64,000 bases of DNA from Patulibacter defluvii (lineage in GTDB: Bacteria > Actinomycetota > Thermoleophilia > Solirubrobacterales > Solirubrobacteraceae). The stretch lies in assembly GCF_034096925.1 (NCBI RefSeq), contig NZ_JAWZSQ010000003.1, forward strand, positions 186,001-250,000, read 5' to 3'. A program made the position numbers and the translations under genes. Shown piece by piece: positions 56,488-64,000 of the stretch (position 1 is the first letter of the stretch; every line of letters begins with the position of its first letter). The notes below the pieces were generated by a model, which worked only from the letters and a program-made list of their open reading frames with translations, made no database searches and was not told where the DNA came from.

Positions 56488-57657
56488 ATGGCCGTCACCC
56501 GGCCGGTCGCCGTGCGCGGCGTCGGCACCACCACCTTCGGCCGCCAGCCGGCGGAGAGCGACCGCTCGCTCGGCGAGGCCGCGATCCACGCCGCGCTGCG
56601 TGACGCCGCGCTCGAGGCCGACGCGATCGACGCCGCCTGGGTCGGCAACGTCACCGGCGGACGGCTCGGCGGGCAGCTGAGCGCGCTCGGGCAGCTGGCG
56701 CTGCGGCCGTTCGGGATCGGCGCGATCCCCGTCACCCGGGTCGAGGCGGCGTGCGCGAGCGGCTCGTCCGCCGTTCGCGAGGCCTACCTGGCGGTGGAGA
56801 GCGGGCAGGCCGACGTGGCGCTCGCGCTCGGCGTCGAGCAGCTCTCCCGGGCCCCGACGAGCGAGGCGATGGCGGCGTTCGCGGGGGCGAGCGACATGCT
56901 CGTGGAGGCGCCGTTCGGGGTCACCTTTCCCGGCGTCTTCGCGATGGTCGCCCGCCGTCACATGGAGCGGTTCGGGACGACGCCCGAGCAGCTGGCGGCC
57001 GTGGCCGTGAAGAACCGCGCCAACGGGGCTCACAACCCGATCGCCCAGTTCGGCGTGCCGGTGACCGTCGACGACGTGCTCGCGGCGCGGCGGATCGCGA
57101 CGCCGCTCGGCCTGCTCGACTGCTGCCCGATGTCGGACGGGGCGGCGGCGGTGCTGCTGGTCGCCGAGCACCTGGCGCGGCCCGGCGACCCGCGGGTGAT
57201 CGCCTCGGCCCAGAGCTCGGGGATCCACGAGCCGTTCGGCGAGATGACGGGCTTCAGCGCGACCGAGGCGGCGGCGCGGCAGGTCTACGCCCAGGCGGGG
57301 ATCGAGCCGGCCGACGTCGATCTGGCCGAGGTCCACGACTGCTTCAGCATCGCCGAGATCGTCCACAGCGAGGATCTCGGCTTCTGCGCCAAGGGCGAGG
57401 GCGGGCCGTTCGCGGCCGAGGGCGCCAGCGCCCGCGACGGCGAGGTGGCGATCAATCCCTCGGGCGGGCTCGGCTCGCGCGGGCACCCGCTCGGCGCGAC
57501 CGGCTGCGCCCAGGTCGCCGAGGCGACGCTGCAGCTGCGCGGGACGGCCGGCGCGCGCCAGGTCGCCGGCGCGCGGATCGCCCTGACCCACACCCTCGGC
57601 GCGTTCGTGCACGGCGTCGCGGCGACCTGCGTCAGCCACGTGCTGGCGGCGAGCTGA
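56488..57657 (+). CDS. Thiolase family protein (beta-ketoacyl-CoA thiolase candidate)
   Basis: A 389-aa thiolase: nucleophilic Cys at about 89 in RVEAACASGSSAVREAY, the His region in LAEVHDCFSIAEI, and the C-terminal GGLGSRGHPLGATGCAQ with the second His. The degradative type is expected to cleave a beta-ketoacyl-CoA with CoA. After ketone carboxylation and CoA activation this would give acyl-CoA plus acetyl-CoA, completing the pathway. It pairs with the DUF35 protein just upstream. The 3' end overlaps the convergent PucR gene by 26 nt. Confidence 0.9.
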   Translation: MAVTRPVAVRGVGTTTFGRQPAESDRSLGEAAIHAALRDAALEADAIDAAWVGNVTGGRLGGQLSALGQLALRPFGIGAIPVTRVEAACASGSSAVREAYLAVESGQADVALALGVEQLSRAPTSEAMAAFAGASDMLVEAPFGVTFPGVFAMVARRHMERFGTTPEQLAAVAVKNRANGAHNPIAQFGVPVTVDDVLAARRIATPLGLLDCCPMSDGAAAVLLVAEHLARPGDPRVIASAQSSGIHEPFGEMTGFSATEAAARQVYAQAGIEPADVDLAEVHDCFSIAEIVHSEDLGFCAKGEGGPFAAEGASARDGEVAINPSGGLGSRGHPLGATGCAQVAEATLQLRGTAGARQVAGARIALTHTLGAFVHGVAATCVSHVLAAS

Positions 57658-58903
57658 CCGCCGCGGGCGCGGCGGCCAGCAGCCGCCGCAGCCGCAGGGC
57701 GACGGCCAGCTCGGTCCGCCGCGGCCCGATCGGGTGGCCGAGCGCCTCCTCGGCCTGCTTGAGCCGGTTGCGGATGGTGTGCTCGTGGACCTCCTGGAGC
57801 GCGGCGGCGCCGACGTGGCTGCCGCTCGAGACCCATGCGGCGACGGTCTCGCGCAGCCGGGTGGCCCGCTCGTCGGTGCCGGCGAGCGGGCCGAGCACGC
57901 CGTCGACGAACGCGGCCGCGCGGATCGGGTCGTCGACCAGCAGCGCCTCGAGCTGGACGTCGACGAACCAGGCCGGCCCGGGACGTCCGTCGCCGAGCGC
58001 CTCCGCCACCCGCATCGCCCGGCGGGCCTCCTGGTGGGTGCGGCGGACGCCCGCGAGCCCGGTCGCCGGCTCGCTGACCCCGCCGACCAGCCCGGCGGCG
58101 TCGAGCTGGCGCCGGAACGCGCGCAGCTGGGCGACGGGCGCAGGCGACCGGCGGCCGAGCCAGATCGTCCAGGTCTGGAGGCTGTCGGCGTGGAGCAGCG
58201 TCTCGCGCGCGCCGAGCGCCGCGGCCAGGCGGGCGACCAGCGGCTCGACCACGGCCCGGTCGTCGCAGCGGACGACCACCGCCCGGTGCTCCTGGCTGAG
58301 GTCGTACTGGAGCAGCGACCGCAGCTCGGCCGGCTCGCCGCCGCTGCCGGCGAGCAGCCGTCGCAGGGCCTGGGTGCGACGGTGGTCGCGGGCCCGCTCG
58401 ACCTGCAGCCGCTGCGCGTCGTAGCGCTGCAGCACCATCCCGAGCACGGTGTCGATGTAGCCGAAGAGCGCACGGCTCGGCTCGACCAGCAGTTCCTCCA
58501 GGTCGACGTCGCCCGCGGCCGCACGCCGACGGGCGGACTGGAACCACTGCTCCCAGATCTCCCACTGACCGATCCGGTAACCGCGCTCGACGGCGCTGGT
58601 CGGTTCGCCGACGCTGGCCATCACGTCCATCAGCGCGATCGCGCCGAGCGGTTCCGCGCTGGCGATCCGCAGCCGGCCAGCGATCACGTCGAGGACCGCG
58701 ACGACGTTGTCGGTGACGCTCTGCCGCAGCGCGTCGAGGAAGGCCTCGTCGTCGGTCCGGGCGGGGAAGACCTGGGCGACGATCCGGTCGAAGACCACGC
58801 GCGCCATCTCGTGCCCGTCGATCTCGTCGGCCAGGGCCCGGGCCGCCGGGGGCACGGCGCGCTCGCCGTCGCCGGTCGGCGGCGGCTGTGCGGTGGAGCT
58901 CAC
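57632..58903 (-). CDS. PucR-type helix-turn-helix regulator
   Basis: A 423-aa protein. An N-terminal helical RsbR/PucR-like sensory region contains MARVVFDRIVAQVFPA and VERGYRIGQWEIWEQWF; a central CdaR/GGDEF-like domain follows, and the C-terminal PucR HTH (about 360-415) reads SHVGAAALQEVHEHTIRNRLKQAEEALGHPIGP. It is different in sensor type from the GAF-containing regulator at 45222, so the ketone cluster is bracketed by two regulators of the same DNA-binding class. GTG start with TACGAT (58915-58910) 6 nt upstream, indicating a leaderless mRNA. Divergent from the SDR gene. Confidence 0.87.
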   Translation of the reverse strand: MSSTAQPPPTGDGERAVPPAARALADEIDGHEMARVVFDRIVAQVFPARTDDEAFLDALRQSVTDNVVAVLDVIAGRLRIASAEPLGAIALMDVMASVGEPTSAVERGYRIGQWEIWEQWFQSARRRAAAGDVDLEELLVEPSRALFGYIDTVLGMVLQRYDAQRLQVERARDHRRTQALRRLLAGSGGEPAELRSLLQYDLSQEHRAVVVRCDDRAVVEPLVARLAAALGARETLLHADSLQTWTIWLGRRSPAPVAQLRAFRRQLDAAGLVGGVSEPATGLAGVRRTHQEARRAMRVAEALGDGRPGPAWFVDVQLEALLVDDPIRAAAFVDGVLGPLAGTDERATRLRETVAAWVSSGSHVGAAALQEVHEHTIRNRLKQAEEALGHPIGPRRTELAVALRLRRLLAAAPAAVSSPPARG

Positions 58904-58909
58904 CGGCCG

Positions 58910-58915
58910 ATCGTA
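58910..58915 (-). promoter_or_regulatory. Leaderless -10 box of the PucR-type gene
   Basis: TACGAT on the minus strand is followed by 6 nt (58909-58904) and the GTG at 58903, fixing that start codon. Confidence 0.5.
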
Positions 58916-58975
58916 ACCCGCCCCGCGCGACGGTCGGTCGGGGTCGCCCGAACGGGGCGAACGGCGGTCGCGAAC

Positions 58976-59021
58976 TTCGTCGGTCGTGGCCGAGAACCGG
59001 CCCGGCGACCGCCTCTACGGT
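58976..59021 (+). promoter_or_regulatory. Activator-like box and -10 of the SDR gene
   Basis: TTCGTCGGTC-GTGGCCGAGAA (58976-58996) is followed by exactly 19 nt and TACGGT (59016-59021). The element and spacing duplicate the promoter at 46980-47025, so the SDR is probably co-induced with the ligase-carboxylase operon. Confidence 0.6.
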
Positions 59022-59071
59022 CGTCTCAGGGTCGCGGGAGCGGCCGCCACCGAACGACGCGGGGAGTCACG

Positions 59072-59824
59072 TTGAGCACGCAGCTGGAGGGCAAGCGGGC
59101 CCTGATCACGGGCGCCGGGAGCGGCATCGGACGCGCGATCGCCGGCGCCTACGCCGAGGCGGGCTGCCGCGTCGTCGTCGGCGACGTCAGCGGGGTCGAG
59201 CAGGTCGCTGCGGAGCTGGGCGGCGACGCGCTGGGCGTGGCCTGCGACGTTCGCTCGACCGCCGATGTCGCGGGGCTGGTCGACGCGGCCGTCGGCCACC
59301 TGGGCGGGCTCGACCTGCTCGTCAACAACGCCGGCGTCGAGACCCTGGCGCCGCTGCACGAGGTGACCGAGGAGCAGTTCGACCAGATCATCGGCGTCAA
59401 CCTGCGCGGCACCTGGCTGGTCTACAAGCACGCGGTGCCGGCCCTGATCGACGGCGGCGGGGCGGTCCTCAACGTCGCCTCGCTCGCCGGCCTCGCGGGG
59501 TTCCCGCTGCTGGGGGCCTACTGTGCCTCGAAGGGCGGCTGCGTGCGGATGACCGAGGTGATGGCCCTCGAGCTTCGCGATCACGGCGTGCGGGCGAACG
59601 CGATCTGTCCCGGCTTCGTCGACACGCCGATGGTCGACCGGGCCGCGCAGGCCTTCGAGGCGGCCACCGGTCAGCCGTTCGACGTGGTCGTCGCCCGCCA
59701 GGGCCGGCTCGGCACCCCGGAGGAGGTCGCCGCGCTGGCGGTCTTCCTCGGCTCCGACCAGGCGGCCTTCATCAGCGGCAGCGCGTTCGCGATCGACGGC
59801 GGCCTCAACGTGCAGCGGCTCTGA
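59072..59824 (+). CDS. Short-chain dehydrogenase/reductase (candidate secondary-alcohol dehydrogenase)
   Basis: A 250-aa classical SDR: ALITGAGSGIGRAIAGAY, VVVGDVSG (Asp favouring NAD), LLVNNAGVETLAP, catalytic Ser in VLNVASLAGLAG, Tyr/Lys in GAYCASKGG, CPGFVDTPMVDRAAQAFE and the C-terminal SGSAFAIDGGLNVQRL. The TTG start is supported by GGGGAG 5 nt upstream. Because its promoter copies that of the ketone-carboxylation operon, it probably oxidises the secondary alcohol precursor to the ketone, as 1-phenylethanol dehydrogenase does before acetophenone carboxylase. That substrate is inferred. Confidence 0.88.
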   Translation: MSTQLEGKRALITGAGSGIGRAIAGAYAEAGCRVVVGDVSGVEQVAAELGGDALGVACDVRSTADVAGLVDAAVGHLGGLDLLVNNAGVETLAPLHEVTEEQFDQIIGVNLRGTWLVYKHAVPALIDGGGAVLNVASLAGLAGFPLLGAYCASKGGCVRMTEVMALELRDHGVRANAICPGFVDTPMVDRAAQAFEAATGQPFDVVVARQGRLGTPEEVAALAVFLGSDQAAFISGSAFAIDGGLNVQRL

Positions 59825-59905
59825 GGGCTCGCCGACCCGCCCGGGGTATCGGGCGGGCCGCAACGGGTAGTGGTCGCTTCCCGACCCCTGCCCCAGGAGC
59901 GGTCC

Positions 59906-60118
59906 ATGACGTACGGAACGGCCCTTTTCCTGATCGCCGTCGGCGCGATCCTCCGCTTCGCCGTGAGCGTCCACACCGACGGCTTCAACATCCACACCGC
60001 CGGCACGATCCTGATGGTGATCGGGATCGTCGGCCTGCTCCTCAGCCTGCTCTGGAGCCTGATCGCCGTCCGCCGCCGGGGCGACGTCGTCGAGCGGATC
60101 GACGACCGCCGCTACTGA
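59906..60118 (+). CDS. Small DUF6458-like membrane protein
   Basis: A 70-aa protein with two transmembrane helices: TALFLIAVGAILRFAVSV, a short loop with HTDGFNIHTAGTIL, then MVIGIVGLLLSLLWSLIAV, and a charged cytoplasmic tail (RRRGDVVERIDDRRY). This matches a small actinobacterial membrane family of unknown function. CAGGAG precedes the ATG at 59906; an earlier in-frame GTG would add a non-hydrophobic extension and is rejected. Confidence 0.8.
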   Translation: MTYGTALFLIAVGAILRFAVSVHTDGFNIHTAGTILMVIGIVGLLLSLLWSLIAVRRRGDVVERIDDRRY

Positions 60119-60279
60119 CCGGCCCCGGATATCGGGGCCCGCCCCGATGCTGGTCGCCCACCGACGTGGGAGATTCGCCGTCGCGGGGACGGCGAACCCA
60201 TCGCCCTTCATCGGGGCTTCATCGGCCCGAGGCGAGCATCGGCTCCGTCGCTCCCCGACGTTCCCCGGAGGCCTCCCTC

Positions 60280-62031
60280 GTGCCCATCACCTCACCCCGC
60301 TCGCCCCTCGCCGCGCTGGCGCTGGCGCTGATCCTCGCGTCATCGGCGCTGGCGGTGGCCGCCGCCCCGCGCGCGGACGCCGCCGCCGTCTTCTTCCCGG
60401 GCCCGGTCGCGCCACCGACCCAGGTGGCGCGCGAGATGACCCTGCCCCAGGCGGCCCAGGCGGGCGTCGTGCAGCTGTCGGCCAAGGGCGGCTACAACGG
60501 CGACGCGGTCAAGGTCGAGGTCAAGGCGAACAAGCGGGTCAAGAAGGTCCCCGTGGTGCTGACGATCCGCGTCGAGTGGCACGTGCCCGAGCCCCCGCCC
60601 GGCAGCGATCCCCAGATCCGCGAGCTCACCCACCAGCTGATCCGCGAGAAGATGGCCGCGACCGAGGCCGACTTCAACGGCAAGGGCTACAAGACCCGCT
60701 CCGGCGACCCGTTCCGGCTCAAGATCGACTACCGCTTCCGGCTCGCGAGCGAGCCGCCGGCCGTCGGCTACCACCAGGCCGAGCTGCTGAACCCGCGCAA
60801 CATCACGCCGCCGCTGGCGAATCCGGACGACTTTCGCGCGAGCGCCGGCCGCGGGGTGCCGAACGGCTACGGCGACGTCAAGGACGTCACCTTCGGCAGC
60901 AACGACTTCCAGCCGTCCGGGATCACCCACGAGTTCCTGCACCTGTCGGGGATCGCCGACCAGTACGAGGACACCTACCGGGTCGGCGGCAAGACCTACG
61001 CGCTGCCCGTGCAGGATCCGTCGGAGGCGCAGCTGACGGCGTTCCGCAAGACCTTCACCCCGCCGCTGAAGGCGGGGGGCAAGCTCGGGACGCGCAACCT
61101 CAAGACGGCCGGCAAGTGCGACGTGATGGGCGTGGACGTCGACGCCCCCTGTCACCGGATGCGCCAGGCCGACATCGACTGGCTCGCCGATCAGGCCGGG
61201 GTCCAGGTGACCGCGCTCCCCGGCGACGTGCTGCTGAACAAGAACGAGGGCGGCCAGGACATGGGGGTCGGCTTCACGTCGATCGTGTTCGCCACGCCCG
61301 GCTCGACGACGACCGCCAACGGCCTCACCGTCTACTGCCTCGACCACGACAAGACCTTCCCGCTGGGCATCGACGGCGAGGGGTTCGACGTCGCGCCGGC
61401 ATCGGACGCGGTGCCCGGGTTCGGCGACGTCGCCAAGCTGCTGGCGCTCTCCGGCGAGCTGACGACCGGGCTCGACAGCGTCCCCGACGGCATGCAGACG
61501 GCGATCTGGAACGTGACCGACGGCAAGTCGCTCGCGACCGGGGCCTACGAGGACGAGGCGCGGGCGCTGATGGCCCGGGCCGGCGTCGCCGAGGACGCCA
61601 ACCCGGGCGGGGTGCCCGACCTGGTCGACCCGAACGGGGCCGAGCCGACGACGGCCGCCGTCGGGGCCGACGGCGTGCTGCTGCCGACCACGGAGTCCGA
61701 CCCGATCAAGGCGGCGCCGTCGCCGATCCGGGTCAGCCGGGCGGTGCTCTACCCGAACCGGGTCCGCGCGGGCCGCCGGGCGCGAACCCGGCTGCTGGTG
61801 GAGGCCGCCGGCGGGGTGCGCTCGATGCGGCTGACGCTCCAGCGCAAGCGCGGCCGCCGCTGGAAGGCGGTCCGGGCGCTCGGGACCAAGCGCTTCGACG
61901 CCACCGCGGGCCGTCAGCTCGTCCCGCTGTCGCTCGGCCGGGTCGCGCGCGGTCGCTACCGGGTGGCGATCCGGCTGTCGACGGCGACGGGCGCCGCGGC
62001 GAGCGCGACGGTGGCCCTCGGCGTCCGCTGA
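60280..62031 (+). CDS. Secreted metzincin-like protein with a Cys-Gln thioester domain
   Basis: A 583-aa protein with a signal peptide (LAALALALILASSALAVAAAPRADA). A metalloprotease-like domain carries ITHEFLHLSGIADQYED: H217, E218, H221, G224 and D227, an HExxHxxGxxD site like that of snapalysin. Next is a segment with the hallmarks of Gram-positive thioester (TED/TIE) domains: Cys353 in LTVYCLDHDKTFPLG and Gln406 in DGMQTAIWNVTDG, able to form an internal thioester that bonds covalently to host or surface amines. A basic Ig-like C-terminus (KRGRRWKAVRALG) ends the protein. GGAGG precedes the GTG start. Combining both modules in one protein is unusual. Confidence 0.75.
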   Translation: MPITSPRSPLAALALALILASSALAVAAAPRADAAAVFFPGPVAPPTQVAREMTLPQAAQAGVVQLSAKGGYNGDAVKVEVKANKRVKKVPVVLTIRVEWHVPEPPPGSDPQIRELTHQLIREKMAATEADFNGKGYKTRSGDPFRLKIDYRFRLASEPPAVGYHQAELLNPRNITPPLANPDDFRASAGRGVPNGYGDVKDVTFGSNDFQPSGITHEFLHLSGIADQYEDTYRVGGKTYALPVQDPSEAQLTAFRKTFTPPLKAGGKLGTRNLKTAGKCDVMGVDVDAPCHRMRQADIDWLADQAGVQVTALPGDVLLNKNEGGQDMGVGFTSIVFATPGSTTTANGLTVYCLDHDKTFPLGIDGEGFDVAPASDAVPGFGDVAKLLALSGELTTGLDSVPDGMQTAIWNVTDGKSLATGAYEDEARALMARAGVAEDANPGGVPDLVDPNGAEPTTAAVGADGVLLPTTESDPIKAAPSPIRVSRAVLYPNRVRAGRRARTRLLVEAAGGVRSMRLTLQRKRGRRWKAVRALGTKRFDATAGRQLVPLSLGRVARGRYRVAIRLSTATGAAASATVALGVR

Positions 62032-62080
62032 TCCGGGCCGTCTCGTAGGCTCCGGCCGGACGCCGCGAGGGAGCACGCCG

Positions 62081-62731
62081 ATGACGATCACCATCACCGC
62101 CTTCGAACGCTCGCCCGACGGCGGGATGGGGCTGGCGCGGGACACGCGCGTCCGCTGGGCGCTCAAGGAGGCGGGCCAGCCCTACGCGGTGCGCCCGCTG
62201 TCGTTCCGGGCCAAGAAGGAGCCGGCGCACCTGGCGCTCCATCCCTTCGGCCTGATCCCGACCTACGAGGAGGGCGACCTGGTCCTCTTCGAGACCGGGG
62301 CGATCGTGCTCCACATCGCTGAGCGTCACCCCGGGCTGCTCCTGGCCGACGCACCCGGGCGGGGGCGGGCGATCAGCTGGATGTTCGCCGCGCTCAGCAC
62401 CGTCGAGCCGCCGATCCTCGACCTCTCGATGGCCAAGGTCGCCGAGTCCGACCGGCCGTGGAGCGAGGACCGCCTGCCGCTGGTCCGGGACCGCGTCCGC
62501 GATCGCCTGGGCCCGCTCTCCGCCCACCTCGGCGACGCCGACTGGCTCGACGGATCGTTCAGCGCCGGCGACCTGATGATGGTGTCGGTGCTGCTGCGGA
62601 CGCGGCCCTCGGGCCTGCTGGACGAGTTCCCCAACCTGGCCGCCTACGTCGCCCGCGGCGAGGCGCGGCCGGCCTACCAGCGGGCGTTCGCCGCCCAGCT
62701 GGCGCAGAACACGGGTGGGGTGGGGGCGTAG
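62081..62731 (+). CDS. Glutathione S-transferase-family protein
   Basis: A 216-aa protein with a thioredoxin-like N-terminal domain (RDTRVRWALKEAGQPYAVRPLSF; the cis-Pro loop is GLIPTYEEGDLVLFETGAIVLHIAERH) and an all-helical C-terminal domain (ISWMFAALSTVEPPILD ... GSFSAGDLMMVSVLLRT). GST folds in actinobacteria, which usually make mycothiol instead of glutathione, often serve other thiols or stress roles. GAGGGAG lies upstream of the ATG and TAGGCT (62047-62052) is a likely -10. No operon partner. Confidence 0.9.
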   Translation: MTITITAFERSPDGGMGLARDTRVRWALKEAGQPYAVRPLSFRAKKEPAHLALHPFGLIPTYEEGDLVLFETGAIVLHIAERHPGLLLADAPGRGRAISWMFAALSTVEPPILDLSMAKVAESDRPWSEDRLPLVRDRVRDRLGPLSAHLGDADWLDGSFSAGDLMMVSVLLRTRPSGLLDEFPNLAAYVARGEARPAYQRAFAAQLAQNTGGVGA

Positions 62732-62818
62732 GGGCGGCGATCCGGGTCGCGCGTCGCCGCGAAGGCCCGTGGTTTCACCGATGCGCCACCCTCGGCGTTC
62801 GCGGGACGCTGGGGAGCG

Positions 62819-63622
62819 ATGCTCCGACGCGCCGGCCTGTCCTCGCTGCTCGCCGCCCTGGTGGCGCTGGCGGTCGTCGCCCCGGCCCAGGCGCGGCCCC
62901 GAGGGCCCTTCTACTGGGACGTCTCGCTGAGGGGCAGCCAGTCCGCGACCTGGAGCTTCGCGATCGAGGACCCTCCGGCCTGTCCCGGCTTCGCGGGTCG
63001 CAGCGGGCAGGGCCGGGGCAAGGTCACGATGAGCTTCGCCAGTCCCGCGAAGCGGCCGTTCCGGCTCGCCTTCGATCCGCCCGGGTCGCATCACACCGTC
63101 TTCCACGGAGCGGTTCCGCTGTCCTACGCCAGCCAGGGCGCCATCTCCTCGGCGAACGGGACGGCCTGCGGCGCGGGAGCGGAGGAGCCCGCGCCGATCC
63201 CGCGGATCAACGACAGCAGCGGCTGCGGAGCGCAGACCGGCCGGCTCGAGGTCACGGCCTGGCTGGACCGCAGGAAGCTGCGCCTCGACGGGTTGGCGAC
63301 CGGCCTGCGGTTCGTGGCCTGCCCGACGCCGTGGGACAGCCTGCAGTGGGGCGTCTACGCCCAGGGGGTGTGGTCGCAGGAGAGCACCTGCAAGCCGGAC
63401 GAGTACGCGCTGGACAGCCTCGTCGTGCCCGCGACCTCGGTGTCGCTGGCCCGGTTCACGGCCAGGAAGCCGTTCGTCCTCGACGTCAACCAGGCGTACC
63501 ACTGCGAGTTCCCGCCGCGGTTCGTCGGCGACAAGGGCGCCCTCGAGATCAACACGGTGATCCGCTACCGCCTGACTCTCCAGCCCCGCGCGCGTCCGCG
63601 GGCCAGGAACTCGGGCGCCTGA
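62819..63622 (+). CDS. Secreted protein of unknown function
   Basis: A 267-aa protein with a signal peptide (LSSLLAALVALAVVAPAQA, cleavage near ARP). The mature part is beta-rich with six or more cysteines in extracellular-type spacing (PPACPGF, GTACGAG, SSGCGAQ, VACPTP, STCKPD, YHCEFPP), suggesting disulfides. It contains DVNQAYHCEFPPRFVG and INTVIRYRLTLQPR near the end. I do not recognise the family. GGGGAG lies 2-3 nt closer to the ATG than usual but is the only ribosome site. It is convergent with the partial gene that follows. Confidence 0.7.
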   Translation: MLRRAGLSSLLAALVALAVVAPAQARPRGPFYWDVSLRGSQSATWSFAIEDPPACPGFAGRSGQGRGKVTMSFASPAKRPFRLAFDPPGSHHTVFHGAVPLSYASQGAISSANGTACGAGAEEPAPIPRINDSSGCGAQTGRLEVTAWLDRRKLRLDGLATGLRFVACPTPWDSLQWGVYAQGVWSQESTCKPDEYALDSLVVPATSVSLARFTARKPFVLDVNQAYHCEFPPRFVGDKGALEINTVIRYRLTLQPRARPRARNSGA

Positions 63623-63637
63623 GGGCTCGCCCCGCCC

Positions 63638-64000
63638 TCACGAGGCGAGCGCCGCGACCGTCGGCGGCGAGCCCGAGCCGGTCGGCCGGCGGTAGGCGTC
63701 GCGGGGGCGCGCGCTCAGGACGACCGTGTTGGAGCCCTCGCGGTAGCGGAACGGCTCGACCGAGACGGTGAAGCCGCTGCGCTCGCCGACGAGCTGGAAG
63801 ACCGGGCCGTTGAGCCAGTTGACGATCGAGCCCTCGAGCTTGCCCGGGCCGCGGTAGGCCGCGTACTGGCTGATCTCGCGGACGAAGATGTCCTGGGCGA
63901 CCAGCACGCCCTCGTGGTGCATCAGCGCGAGGGTCTGGACGAAGCTCTCGACCGCGACCGTCGAGGCGTGGACCCGGGTCCACTCGGGCAGCTCGTCGAG
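63638..64000 (-). CDS. Partial gene of unknown function (5' end beyond the window)
   Basis: The visible C-terminal part is 120 aa. The frame stays open to the window edge (residues LDELPEWTRVHASTVAVES... precede the internal Met at 63922), so the true start is outside. Recognisable stretches are ALMHHEGVLVAQDIFVREISQYAAYRGPG, VNWLNGPVFQLVGERSGFTVSVEPF and YREGSNTVVLSARPRDAYRRPTG. No signal or membrane helix is seen in this part, and I cannot assign a family. Confidence 0.7.
   Translation of the reverse strand, partial: LDELPEWTRVHASTVAVESFVQTLALMHHEGVLVAQDIFVREISQYAAYRGPGKLEGSIVNWLNGPVFQLVGERSGFTVSVEPFRYREGSNTVVLSARPRDAYRRPTGSGSPPTVAALAS

Noticed and set aside
59840..60160. Similar strings (TATCGGG ... 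TGGTCGC) before the DUF6458-like gene and before the secreted thioester protein
   Set aside because: Spacing differs (24 versus 21 nt) and neither fits a sigma-factor consensus I can name; no VanR-like 11-bp repeat is present.
1..64000. CRISPR arrays, insertion sequences, phage genes, tRNA or rRNA genes
   Set aside because: No regularly spaced repeats, transposase or integrase motifs, or cloverleaf/rRNA-like conserved sequence was recognised on either strand; a tRNA or Rfam scan would settle small RNAs.

Overview
The window is very G+C-rich, with almost every codon ending in G or C. It has actinobacterial hallmarks: a three-gene split transhydrogenase (PntAA/PntAB/PntB), PucR-type regulators, a DUF6458-like membrane protein, and many promoters of the form TAnnnT, 6-7 nt, ATG/GTG that imply leaderless mRNAs. 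The secreted beta-propeller and repeat proteins with basic C-termini suggest a soil Thermoleophilia/Solirubrobacterales-type actinomycete. That placement is inference. I see no rRNA, tRNA, CRISPR array, insertion sequence or prophage.

Layout. 0-7.9 kb: a coiled-coil/winged-helix DNA-binding protein, RecQ helicase, an iron-siderophore binding lipoprotein, a cytochrome P450 divergent from a TetR regulator, a beta-carbonic anhydrase, an ArsR-SnoaL fusion regulator with a VOC protein, and a cupin. 7.9-21.4 kb: pntAA-pntAB-pntB, a secreted propeller protein, an OYE/dienoyl-CoA-reductase-like flavoenzyme lacking one FeS cysteine, a 980-residue secreted repeat protein, an enolase-superfamily enzyme, a SnoaL/LysR pair, and a lipoprotein with a small secreted metalloprotease. 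21.4-27 kb: a complete vanH-vanA-vanX-murF operon followed by a second operon of a phytanoyl-CoA-dioxygenase-like protein and VanY. Both operons have the same promoter with 11-bp-spaced TATCG repeats, a likely VanR box, so the dioxygenase looks like a new member of a glycopeptide-resistance regulon.

27-44.6 kb: a catabolic island controlled by a GntR/FadR regulator. The palindrome GGTYGACCGGTCGACC lies at the regulator's own promoter and over the -35 region of three further promoters. These drive (i) an eight-gene operon (DegT aminotransferase, P450, M24 peptidase, four-carbon acid-sugar kinase, class II aldolase, HpcH/HpaI aldolase, SDR, CocE hydrolase), (ii) a sugar-type ABC importer with an amidohydrolase and a Gfo/Idh/MocA dehydrogenase, and (iii) a reverse-strand SDR plus Gfo/Idh/MocA pair. 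Promoters (ii) and (iii) begin with a short leaderless leader ORF whose stop overlaps the GTG start of the first enzyme gene. The substrate is probably an unusual (amino)sugar, cyclitol or derivative.

45-59.8 kb: a ketone-carboxylation cluster. An acyl-CoA ligase is followed by five genes in the order and sizes of acetophenone carboxylase (ApcA-B-C-D-E-like), a Zn-ribbon OB-fold protein, a thiolase, two flanking PucR-type regulators and an SDR. The predicted route is secondary alcohol to ketone to beta-keto acid to beta-ketoacyl-CoA to acyl-CoA plus acetyl-CoA. The ligase and SDR promoters share a 21-bp element at an identical distance from the -10 box. 59.9-64 kb: DUF6458-like protein, a secreted metzincin-like protein with a Cys-Gln thioester domain, a GST-like protein, and two secreted or unknown proteins, the last cut by the window end.
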